A DNA stretch of 64,000 bases from Cycas panzhihuaensis. Its lineage: Eukaryota > Cycadophyta. The stretch covers positions 25,985,741-26,049,740 of the forward strand of contig CM041465.1 of NCBI GenBank assembly GCA_023213395.1, written 5' to 3'. The notes under the pieces are model-generated. The model ran no database searches, was not told the DNA's origin, and saw only the letters and a program-made list of their open reading frames with translations. This document shows, piece after piece, positions 12,510-23,345 of this stretch. Positions within the stretch are counted from its first letter, which is position 1. Each line of letters starts with the position of its first letter. The translations under genes and the position numbers were made by a program.

Positions 12510-12829
12510 TGATGTGAACCCAAAGGAGCCAACATAAGTGGCATAAGAGTGAATGCAAAATATTAAAAAACACAAAAGAACAAGAGAGTTGAACTATCCA
12601 AAAGGACCCAATTATGTTAAGCCAATCACTATAATATAGTACATAGAATAAAACCTTATTTATAATGACTTAAGCTTAGTTCTAGAAACTCTTATTAGTA
12701 TCTTCCTTGAGAGTCTACCCTTTCTCCTCTGGAACCTTCTAACTAGAATCTTTGAACTAACACTCATTACATGCATATATCCTAGTTATTGAGCATACTT
12801 AGGAAATACCACCTCCTTAGTTCACTATA
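12510..12829 (-). repeat. 5' LTR of element I
   Basis: Aligns along its length with 10215-10533, sharing for example AACCTTCTAACTAGAATCT. Starts with TG on the plus strand. The other terminus is TATAGTG on minus rather than the expected TGTTGTG. Confidence 0.75.
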
Positions 12830-15800
12830 GAAGGTTGGGTTATTGAACTTTTGATGTCTATTAGTCATTTTACAAGTTGGGTTAACTTTGTACTTATAAT
12901 CATAACCTTAATATGTGCTTCCTCTTCTAAGATTAATAATTTAGTTTCTTTTATAGGTAGTGTAGGCTATTAGCTTGCTACATGCATTGTAAATTTATGT
13001 TTTCCTCTTGATTGGGCAACCTTGCCATTCTTTGTAGTGAGCTTTATCACTCTTTCTTTTTATGGCCTAGGCATTATTTCAAAGCACTTTTCTATATTTA
13101 TAGGCTCCTCACTTTTAGGTTCTTCTTCTGCAATAATCCACATTTCATTATCTTTTGAAGGATGCTTGTTGGTAGTTTCTCATTTTGTAGGAGTAGGTTT
13201 TGCATCTTTGAGTTGTCTTATTAGTGATGGCCACCCTTCTCTAGTGCTTTTTGAGTGGTATAGGCAAGGATGAGGAGGACAACTTCTTTGACCTTTGGGT
13301 TGCTAATTTATGCTACAACCATTCTTCGATCTTCTTCAATTTGGTAATAAATTTGCTCTTGTTGTAGTATGCCCATAGATATCCATTGCAAAGTGTATGG
13401 ATTTTTGAATTCCTTAATGGTATGGCAAACTTGGTGGTAGGGTATTAATTTGGAAGCATTTTAGTTAATATTAATGAGAATCCAAAGTGAGAGGCCCCTT
13501 GTTGAATGCCACTAAGTTGTTGACTAATATTATCTAGAATGTACTAAGCCATATTATATTTTGTTGACATGGAGGCAACACAATAATTGTCTTGACATTT
13601 CTTGCTTGTCTCTTGGCCATGTGATGATATCAATTTGTCATGGTTGCATCTCTAATGTTCACTTGGTGGCTTTCTAACCTTTATTCTATATATTAGGGTT
13701 CTAAACACTATGGCAAAAGTAATCCACAAGCAATCATAGCACATTCATATATGTGAATCCATATACACATATCCATTTAACTTAATATTTCATTAAACAT
13801 TATTGGAAAAGGTACAAAAGGCTTTTATATTGTTTGGGGATTGAATGGATGACTCTCACATTGAATTGGGTGAGAGAATGCATTAATTATATTGTAAGTA
13901 GTGTTTATTCATAAAGAGGAACTACCTTATGTTATGATGATTGACTTTTAATTACAACAATTACACAGTTAAGTAACAAATAAATTACATTATATTGTCA
14001 TTTTATATCCTCGTACGTTTACATAGGCTTGGTGATTTGATTTCTGTTATAGGTGTACTAATTTTGTGTGATGTTTTTTTTTTTTTTTTCGAAGGTAAAA
14101 ATAGATATTATTCAATTATAAATTCAAATATAATACAAGATGCTAAAGAGCCCAAAGGTCAAGTGGATGTGCTTGCCCAATCGTTTACATGCAATGTATT
14201 CAAAATAGCAGTATTATAATGTAGATTATTCTTAAGGTTTTTGTGAAGAGAAGTAAAGCAAGAATTGTGAGACAACTATAGCAAAATATCTTTCCTTATA
14301 TGCCCAAAAGTTTGATTTTAAGAGGGGACTACTTTTTGGAAATAAGTTGTGGTACAAATCTTCCAAATTTTGTGCAGGATAGTCTTAAGAAGAAGAATTC
14401 AGAAGTCTATCAATTGTCGACGAGTCACGAACTAAATATATGTCGTTACCCAACTCCCTTTAATTAACCAAGAATGGAGAGGCAAGTGACCATTATGAAT
14501 GTCAAATCATTCTTGTACATGACATAGTTATGGAAACAACTTATGTCATTCCCACACTCTTTGTATCATTCATGTGTGTTGTTCTTTGTGCCATTTTGAC
14601 TGTCAATGTCATTCCATACTATCATTCTCAACAGTTCATGCCATTCCTTATGTTGTTTTAGGCTTGTTGTTGATGTGCCATGCTATTATTGCAGTTCTTA
14701 ATGGTCAAAATCATTCTTGAGGCCATTTTTGTTGTATAGTTGACTATAGTATGGTAGATTGCACACATCTATCAGTGGGTTCAAAAATTGTTGAGTACTC
14801 TTGCTTAATATTAAAATTTGCCCACTAGTTAATTGATTGATTGATTAATTTTTTTTTTTTTTTTTTCTGGGAGTTCAACGCTACCCCTCCCAACTCATCA
14901 AGCTATTGTTGTAGCTCCATTATTTCAACCCCTTTTTTTGCCACCTTGTCTTGTAACTTCTAGACTGATGTGCCTTTTGACACTATTCATTCAATCACCT
15001 CCTAGAATAGACTTTCCATGGTGTCATCAATTTTGCTTAATTCCACAATTTCTTACTTTTTTAGTAGCAATTTTCTTTTATTGCTTTTGTTTGTTTATGG
15101 AGTTCCTTTAACTTTATACAATAACCATGAGTTTCTTTCAATAATTCTAATATATTTTTTCTTAACTAAATTAACTCTTTCTTTAGGTCTCAGAGTACAG
15201 TAAATTAGGCCCCCAACTTACATACCATGGGTTTGATATGCTTTGATAGTTAGGAATCATACTGTTACTCAAATTTACTATACTCTTCCACTGTAGAGTC
15301 ATATGTAGATATGCAATGATTAATGAAATTCCTAAAAAAAGGAGGAAAAGAAAAATAAGGGAAAAGAAATTCCACATACCATTTGTTCATGCTATCATCC
15401 TATGGTGGTAATGTGGGCTCAATTGTTGATGATATTTGTGGGACATGCTTGCTTACCCTCTTATACTCTAACTGTAATTGTTTCAACAAATCTTGGTTCA
15501 TCTCTATTTTACTTCTCATGTCCCCCCCTACCTAAGAGGTAACATCTTTGGGATCATTGTGATTCTATGGCAGCTATGGATATGGGATGTGAAATAATGA
15601 CTTATTGGTATCTAATGCTAATCCTATTTTTGTTGGCCAAGAGGATTGCCCTCCTCTTATACCCTTAGTCTTTTAACTTATTTTTTTGCACCCCCCTTTA
15701 CTTGTCCCTGTGTAGATGGAAGTGCTTCTTGTCAAAATCAATTAATAATCTATTGTAATGACGTTGTTGCTTACACCTTAATATTTGATGCCATTGCACT

Positions 15801-16800
15801 ATGTGGGAATCGATAATCCATTACTGTAATAATGGTGCATTCATATGAATCTCTATTGTGGGTTCTTGTGCAAGTGGACACTAAAGTAACATCATGGCAA
15901 TAAGTAGGAAGGGAAAACAAAATATGTGCCCCATCTCTCAAATGTCTTGGAGTGGTTATCTTTATTAGTATGGTTAGGTATTCATGCTAGTTGAAAGCTT
16001 CTCTATGCAACACTTGCCATGGCATAGAGATCATACCTATTAGGTAGTATATATATTACTATTTTTTCAAAAAAAAATGTCACTAACACTCTTGTTGCCC
16101 ATTGCAACTATAGGTCCAAAACATTTTCTTTTATTTCTGCTAAGCCTAATGGTGTGTGCATTGTATAAATCTCTTGAGACATAATGAGTTTTCTGTCCCT
16201 ATGTAGGACATCCACTAATTTAGGATTTCTCATCAATGCTTATATCATCTTGGTGGAAATTTTAATTAGTACATTGTTCTAAGCCTCTTGCCCTATAATT
16301 TCAACTATTAAATCTCAACTTAAATTTTATGGAGTTGACTAAATAAACATTATGGAGGAGTGTTGGAATTATGAGTTTCATGAATATTGGTGTCATGTTT
16401 AGTTAGTGATAAGTCATTATAATCAACACCCTTTTGAGATCATCATTGGCCTCTTTCCAATTAGTTTGAGTGTTAGCAAGTAGGTTTTTTGTATATCAAT
16501 TAGCATTGCCACAAATTCAGGGCATGAACATTTTGTAGTAGAATTATCATAGTAAGAGCATTTGATGGAACACTAATGACATAAGCATAACTACGAGAAT
16601 ATTAATTATAAATTCTAGAGTCAAAAAGCAAAGTTGAAGCTTTATTAGTACTATTGTGGAGTCCCAGGGCATTTTTCCAAATGTTACAGTGGAATGCCAA
16701 ATGAGTGTTAGTGCATTTTTCCAAATATTATAGGGAAATGCCAAATGTTACTATGGAATGTTGGGTATTTACTAGATCAATACATTGTAATGGTTGAACT
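12830..16800. other. AT-rich non-coding DNA with decayed element traces
   Basis: No gene assigned. Contents: a plus-strand open frame of 83 residues at 13022-13273 without recognisable motif; T runs of 16 (14074-14089) and 18 (14849-14866) that could be A-tails of minus-strand retroposons; a stretch (14480-14760) with many CATTC/ATTCC words; minus-strand frames at 15430-15560 with a gag-like flavour; and two 44-bp-spaced repeats at 16669 and 16713. The right part should continue the 3' end of remnant H, because element B inserted there. Confidence 0.4.
14074..14089 (-). other. Possible retroposon A-tail (T16 on plus)
   Basis: Sixteen T followed by CGAAGGTAAAAATAG. On the minus strand this is a 3' end with an A tail, as in plant L1-type or SINE insertions. 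No reverse transcriptase and no flanking duplication were identified, so the call is weak. Confidence 0.25.
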
Positions 16801-16805
16801 CTAGA

Positions 16806-17101
16806 TGTTAAGAACCCAACCCTTATCTCTCTTCTTCTCAAATCTTATATTTCTATTCTTGTAATTATCTCACATTCATAAGTCCAAGAGATGGGCAATC
16901 TTAATAGCCCTATATATATGTATGTAATGTAGGAGTGAGGATTATCTAGAAGTGCTATGATCTTATGTATTGGAGGTTGCCCCTTCAAAGAGGACCATTG
17001 ATACATGTGATTACATATGCTTTTATACTCTTATATGTAATTTTGGCTCTTGTGTTACCATATGCAATTGGATTTCTCTCTTTTAATTCAGGTTCATTAT
17101 A
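16806..17101 (+). repeat. 5' LTR of element B
   Basis: Starts TGTTAAGAACCC and ends CATTATA, directly before the primer site. The TG...TA ends are fixed by the TSD and by identical length in the 3' copy. TATATATG near 16911 is a possible TATA element. Confidence 0.9.
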
Positions 17102-17102
17102 A

Positions 17103-17114
17103 TTGGTATCAGAG
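17103..17114 (+). other. Primer-binding site of element B
   Basis: TTGGTATCAGAGTAACG follows the LTR; TGGTATCAGAG complements the 3' end of plant initiator-Met tRNA. Confidence 0.85.
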
Positions 17115-18227
17115 TAACGATCTGGGAGGTACCATTAAGGGTTTTTGGAGGGTGAATTTGAGACGAAATTACTCACCCTATAAATTTTGAGTCATCGCAC
17201 TATAGATTTTGAGGTGAAAGTGTAAAAATTGCAGCAAAATTAATTTCGGCCTGCTTCTTTTCCGTCATCGCATTTTTAGGACATATCTACAACATCAACT
17301 TCAAAGAGCCATAACTTTGGCTATAGGTATCCAAATGATCTCAATTTTTTTTTTCGATTCTATATGTTTTCAAATTTACTTTTTGATGGAAGTAGTTTTG
17401 AGTTTATAGGAGTTCATAGTAAAAAATTATTGGCATTTTACCAGTAGGTACTATTGTAGTCCCTAGAAACTTTAACAGTGAATTTCTTAAAAGAGTCATA
17501 ACTTTTGATCTAGATATCTGAATTCAATTTCGTATGAATTATTGGAATTATATTTTAGAGGCCATCATTTTAATCCATATTTTATATATTTTTTCAATTA
17601 TATTTTTTAGAGAGAAATAGTTTTGTCATTTTCTCTTAATAATTTATAGTAGTTTACTTTTTGTTCATAATATTTTTCGTTGGTTTAGACTAGAGACACT
17701 GTACTGGGAGTCTATAAATATCACGAGTAATTGTCGTTTTGGGCTAAGCACATTGTGGATTTTTCGCCCTTGTGTAAATGATTGGAGATCATATTCCTGA
17801 ACCAAGCCTTAGACAAAACTTGACTACGAAATTGAGTCTCCACGTATCTACAAATATATAGGAGGACCCCCCTAGGTAGGCATTTCTAGTATAGGTAACC
17901 ATAGGAGACTTGTCGATTATTTATAATTTATAGTGCACTGGTAAGTGGTTAGTCCTAGGAAGTTACTCTCCATGTACCCTAGAGACGGAGTAGTACGACT
18001 ATAGAGTAGAGCGTTAGCCTCTACAAGTTAATACTATTTACGACTGAGATTAGTATATCAGAGGGCCTACAAACTAGATAATCCCAGACCTAGAAAGCTT
18101 TATGTTATTGGTCTTCATCAGTTTAACTCTAGTGATTAAACCCTAGTTGGGTTATTTTTGGTAGATACATTTTTTTCTAGATACCTTTTATAAAGCAAAC
18201 ATTCAACTTCGATCCAGTCTTATAACT
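17115..18227 (+). other. Leader of element B
   Basis: Non-coding stretch between primer site and gag start, about 1.1 kb, AT-rich. No structure or gene seen. Packaging signals would be expected here but cannot be pointed to. Confidence 0.5.
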
Positions 18228-19200
18228 ATGGCCCAAAAAAATGACCTAACGCGAGATGAATATATCAATGCAATTAAGGAGGTTGTTCAAGAACAATTAT
18301 ACTTAAGGATGGGTAAGTTTTAAGGTGAAATTAGAAAAACCCTTCAAAATATTACAAGTTAATTAGGATTACAAAAATATAATGAGGTATTTTGGAAGGG
18401 GAAGGATAAGACAGGGAGTGAAGGTGATCACCATGACCAAGGAGGGCTACGACACAATTATCTTCCTAAAGTGGAAATTAGGAAATTTAATGGAAAAGAT
18501 GTTAAGATCCGGGTTAGCCAAATGGAATGATTTTTTAGTCTTCACCAAGCACTATCTGATAAAAAAATCATCTTAGCTTCTTTACATATAGAATCATAAC
18601 CCTTCTAGTGGTACCAATGGATAAAAAAGAAGTGTGAAGGAATATCATATAAGTAGAAAAATTTTGTGGAGGATCTTTTGGTACAATTTGATAATATTTG
18701 GGATGATGACTATTTTAGTCAGTTGGCTAAACTAAAACTAGAAGGAGCAATATCAGAACATACTACATAACATCAAAAGTTGGCCACCTTAGTTGATGAT
18801 CTCAGTAATGAAAATTTACTTGAACTCTACATTGGGGGCTTAAAAGAAGATATATGATATGAATTATGCATGTTGAAATTGTGTATCCTAATAGAAGTAA
18901 TCATAGCAACTTGACAAATTGAAGTTAAAAATAGGGTTACCTGAAAATATAATAGGATGGGGGAAGAAAAAACAAGCCCATACATTCCTACAACATGAAG
19001 GATGATAGCTATAGAAATGGATGAGAAAAGGCTAAATGGTATTTGTTTTCGACACAATGAGAAGTGGAATAAAGATCATAAATGTTCAGAAAGATGACTA
19101 TTCATCATTAAAGATACACAGGAAGAAGATCTAGAAGAAGCTATTGTAGAATATGACACTGCTCCTAAACCATTAGACATTGAAGAAGACAACACAACGG
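18228..19200 (+). pseudogene. gag of element B
   Basis: Met at 18228 opens MAQKNDLTRDEYINAIKEVV. The frame is traceable through WKVEIRKFNGKD-type gag core words and several in-frame stops. The zinc knuckle near 19038-19088 reads ICFRHNEKWNKDHKCSE: chromovirus gag usually has CFRC, so the second Cys has become His. The short acidic linker before the protease (PLDIEEDNTTAIFIHAL) is typical of Reina-type elements. Broken; it cannot give a full protein. Confidence 0.75.
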
Positions 19201-19590
19201 CAATATTTATCCATGCTTTAGTAGGGATTTTAGCTCTACAGACCTTGAAGATTATAGGATACATCAAGAAAAAAAAGGTAGTCATCTTAATTAATTTAGG
19301 AAGCACACATAATTTTATCAATAGGAAACTTACAGAAAAATTAAATTGTTTTCCTTATCCGGTTAAGAATTTCCAAGTTATAGTTACCAATGGTGGTACA
19401 TTAACCTGTGGAGATAAATGTCATAATATTAAAATGAGTATGGGAGATTACCAATTGGCTTCCTCAATGTATGTCATTCTAGTGGGAGGAGTCAATGTGG
19501 TTTTGGGAGTACAATGGCTAAAAACATTAGGTACTTTTCAACTTAACTTGGAGGAATTATTCATCCATTTTAACTCACGAGGGTAACAAT
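19201..19590 (+). pseudogene. Aspartic protease of element B, catalytic Asp lost
   Basis: Open from 19245 to 19586. The active-site region reads VVILINLGSTHNFINRKL; the family has ILIDSGSTHNFI, so catalytic Asp is Asn and the next Ser is Leu. The C-terminal protease landmark VVLGVQWLKTLGTFQLN is intact. Asp to Asn equals one G-to-A change, consistent with methylation-driven decay. Confidence 0.8.
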
Positions 19591-20816
19591 ACCAGCTCAA
19601 TGGAATTATCCCACCTCCATCACAGGTCATCAGTTCGCATAGGATGGAGAAGCTTCTAAGAAAAGGAGGAACAAGGCTTATAACTAGATGTTATGCATTA
19701 GGAGGGCATGAGTTAGTAGCAAAGGAAGATCTTCATAAGGACAATAACTTAACACTTGAATTGCAAGAAATGTTAGTCAAACATAGCAAGGTTTTCAAAG
19801 ACATTCCTAAGGGGCTTCCTCCAGAAAGGGAACACGATCAACCATTGAACTCATTGTTGGTAGCAATCCACCTAGCATCTGACCTTATAGATATCCTTAT
19901 CAGTAGAAGAATGAAATTGAAAAATTTGTACTTGAACTTCTTAAAGTTGGGGCCATTAGGAAAAGTAAAAGCACATTTTCAGCACCAGTAATATTAGTAA
20001 AAAAGAAGGATGGATTTTTTCATATGTGTGTGGATTATCGAGAATTAAATAAAATTACTATTAAATATAAATTCCCCATACCAGTGATTGATGAGTTGTT
20101 AGATGAATTGAATGGAGAAACCCTTTTCACCACTATAGATTTAAAATCTGAATATCACCAAATTAGAATCAAGGCTGCCGATGCTCACAAAATAACTTTT
20201 CGCACCCATGAAGACCACTATGAATTCATAGTCATGCCTTTTGGATTAACCAATGCACCAGCCACATTCCAAGGACTTATGAATAAAATCATTTGACCTT
20301 ATCTAAGGAAGTTTGTTTTGTTGTTCTTTAACAACATCTTAGTGTATAGCCGGATAAAGGAAGAACATCTTCAACATGTTGATAAGGCTTTGCAGTTATT
20401 AGAATACAATAAACTCTTTGAAAATAGATCAAAATGTAGCTTTGGAAGGCATGAAGCAGAGTACTTAGGGCACATCATCTCACAAGGAGGAGTCAAGGTC
20501 GATCCAAGGAAGATTGAAGCCATAGTAAATTGGCCACAGCCCAAAAACATCAAAGGGCTACGTGGATTCCTGGGTTTAATAGGGTACTACTGAAAAATTG
20601 TTAAAGAATATGCCAAGATTATAGCAACCTTGACAGAATTATTAAAGAAGGATTCATTCATATGGACAAATGCTGCTACTAACGCCTTTGAGAGCCTAAA
20701 GGTATCCATGACTACCACACTAGTTTTAGCAACTCTGAACTTCACTAAAACATTTATCATTGAATGTGATGCCTTAGGACAAGGACTTAGAGTAGTCCTC
20801 ATGTAAGAAGGGAGGC
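19591..20816 (+). pseudogene. Reverse transcriptase of element B, interrupted by A2
   Basis: Copies element RNA into cDNA. Recognisable blocks: [19 protein letters not shown] (from 20028), [31 protein letters not shown], then FFNNILVYS at 20324-20350 where active enzymes have FFDD; both metal-binding Asp codons are now Asn. Then AEYLGHIIS, VDPRKIEAI, GLRGFLGLIGYY. In-frame stops at about 20295, 20591 and 20803. The RNase H begins (FIIECDALGQGL), then A2 starts at 20817. Confidence 0.9.
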
Positions 20817-23292
20817 TGTTTCCCAGCTAGTGGGAATGGACTCGGGACGCATCGACACAGGTTTGTGCAGGTATATGTTCTTACTTTTCTTACTTATGAT
20901 TGCTAAGGTAATTTGGAGTAATTTGATTGACATATGCCTGCCTACATGCATTTGTTTGATTGCCTGTTCATAATGCATGTGCCTAACGGCACCTCCTAGC
21001 CTATGACGACTCACAGTGGGGGCATCCATAAGCGGATGCGACACCGTATGGCGTCTGACCACCACGATGTCTCCATGGTCTTTCGGATGCTTTTGCGGCT
21101 TGTTTATTCGTGTTACCACGTGCCACTTATGTTGCAAACCCTTCCTAAGCCCGGTTTAACCCTTAGTTAGGGCTCTTTGCACCATTTTGAGTACTTGCCC
21201 ACTGCCTGGGCCTTCCCGATTGATGTATTTCGTGCTTAGCCCTGCTTTTACCCTAAAAACCGATGTTTATGACTTTTATGATGTATTTTTCTTCTTTTTT
21301 GAGTTTCGATGCACCATGCAGTAAACTAAGCGATGCGGATTTTGCAAATGCCAAGTTTGCCGTGGTACGATCGCTTAAAATTTGAAAAAGAAACCACGCC
21401 GATGCTGGCCGCTTTTTTCATGAATCGCCGTGGCTCAGACGATCGAGGCGCCCAAGGCCCCCAACGTTCACTTGCTATGCCCAAGGCATAAAAGCCTTTT
21501 TCTTACTCATTTGCTTCATTCTTCACTTCATTTTTCAAGTTTTCTAGAGCAACTTCTCCAAAAAGAAACAAAGCAAAGAAACAGTGAACAAGAGAACTTC
21601 TTCTACAGCAGTGGGACAGAGGTGAAGTGGGCCATTACCATTTGGAGTCGGGGCCATTCACGCCCCTCACGCTTTCTCCACCACAAGCTCCACCGTGCCT
21701 CACGAAGACTCAAAGCCCCAAGGCATTCCTTCACAAAAAAGACTACTCCAAAGGACAACTTCTAGCTCCCATCTTGCAGAGCTTCCTCCTTCCATTCTAC
21801 GCAGAAAGGACACTAAAAACCTAGCCTTAGACACCGCTTGTCTCTTTGCTCCAAGTAGCCAAGGTACATGCATGCATGCTCTCCCATTTAAGGTAGTTCT
21901 TGTCTTTCATTGGTGCTTTTTGTCTGCTTTTACTATTTTACTTGCAAGCTTTTCTCCTTCTTTTGTGTGTGCTTTCCTTGGAATTTCATTTGCCATTTGA
22001 TGCAAGTAGCCTTGGTAGTTGTGGCTTGCTATAGGGCTGCCTTAGATTGGGCCCATTTCTTCACATTTCTTTGTGCCTCATCCTTACCCCCTTAGCTTGC
22101 TCTTTCACCGCTTCTTAAGTTAGCCAAGACAAAGGGTCTTGCACGAGGATTTGAGGGAGATAAAGGGGTTAGTCCCCATTGCCATCCTTCTCCCAAGGGT
22201 TCCGTCCCTTGTCCTCTCCCTTTACTACCCGCACTCTCTTGGGAAACGAGGTTAGGGAAACCTAAGGAGTCGGTTTGAACTCTTCTTGGCGTAGTAGCTT
22301 GTCACAACCTATCTCACCTTATTGCCTGCTAGTATCGCCTTCCCGAACCCCGTGGAGACCTCTCGTGGGTGAGTTAGCCATCCCGAGGCTACACTCGATC
22401 CCATTTGGTGCTTTTTGTGGTGTATGATAGCTTGCATGTTTACTGCATTTAGCTTTCATTTTTGTTATGCTTTAGTGCTCAACTACGTTTTTCTAGCTTA
22501 GTTGATTTTATCGCCATATATACATATATCTTGTTGTGCTTCGTAGCCTCTCTCCCGAGAGGAAGGCGTTTGTTGGGATTATTGGGGGATTGCGTTGGAG
22601 CAAGCACTGCGCGAGATCGACCCGTTCTGGTCGGCCTACCATATGGTATCTCTTCTCCCTTTCGGTTGAGCTTTGCTTTCGCTTCCTTCATTTCGTTTAG
22701 TCCTTGCAGGCATGTGGGACGGTAAGTGCACCACGTGCGTTGCCTGCGATCGGCGTTGGACGCGCGGGAGGAGGAAAGGAGCGAACCAAGGAGGGAAATC
22801 CGCTTAGCTCGAATCACGGATCCGGTATTCTTCAGATACCTTTCATATTTTCTTTATGCTTTTATGTTTCTTTGCATTTCTTGTTATAGATAAAGGAACA
22901 TAAAGGAAAGAAGAAAACAACCTTTTATTGTGTATTCGCTGCTTCGTACTATTTCTTTACATTGCATAACATAGGAATAGAAGACTTGTTTGCGTTGTAT
23001 CCCCAACCGCATTCTACCCCGTATTCTTTACACTTTTGTTGGTTTCTCGCCGCCTTCTCATTGCCTTGAGAAGTAGCGACGCCGAGGATTCTTTTCCTTC
23101 CTACCATCCCAAGGGTAGGAAGGCCTCGTCTCAGACGGCCACTGGAAGCAACCAGCACCTCAGCCCGTGCACTGCCTCCCGGCCAAGACGGACGTCCTGC
23201 GAGGTATGATCCTCGCTATTTAGCCTGCTTAGCGTATTGTTTTATGCCCTTCCCGCTAGGCGTTGGATCATTGCCCCGCGGAGAGCGTTTCA
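20817..23292 (+). repeat. 5' LTR of A2
   Basis: 2476 bp, TG...CA. A TATA-like CATAAAAG is at 21487-21494, matched at 32233-32240 in the 3' copy. Long blocks are identical to the 3' LTR (for example 20873-20965 against 31627-31719), while G/C-rich parts differ by many small changes. Short open frames inside are not genes. Confidence 0.88.
21487..21494 (+). promoter_or_regulatory. Candidate TATA box in the A2 5' LTR
   Basis: CATAAAAG in GGCATAAAAGCC, followed 20-60 bases on by a pyrimidine-rich stretch. Conserved in both LTRs. Confidence 0.45.
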
Positions 23293-23293
23293 C

Positions 23294-23311
23294 TGGCGAC
23301 CATACTGGGGA
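23294..23311 (+). other. Primer-binding site of A2
   Basis: tggcgaccatactgggga, one base after the LTR end. One mismatch to the A1 site. tRNA not identified; not initiator Met. Confidence 0.75.
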
Positions 23312-23345
23312 CTGCCAGTAAGGGAGCTAGATCCGCTTCCCCTTC

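Larger units (their letters stand above)
10215..12829 (-). mobile_element. Non-autonomous LTR retrotransposon I
   Basis: Two direct repeats of about 320 bp (10215-10533 and 12510-12829) flank a 1.98-kb interior. A degenerate primer-binding site lies inside the right repeat and a polypurine tract inside the left, so transcription is minus strand. Flanking five bases are gaaga on the left (10210-10214) and gaagg on the right (12830-12834), a target-site duplication with one change. The interior has no gag or pol motif, only small open frames of 86 residues (10762-11022) and 63 residues (11133-11324). This is a TRIM/LARD-sized element that would need proteins in trans. Confidence 0.75.

Noticed and set aside
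13022-13273. 83-residue hydrophobic frame as a small membrane protein
   Set aside because: Isolated, no promoter or homologous pattern, and the minus strand reads as gag-like low-complexity sequence. AT-rich DNA readily gives hydrophobic frames.
21430-23158. Several 60-112-residue frames inside the A2 LTRs
   Set aside because: Not conserved in frame between the two LTRs; small indels break them, so they are chance.
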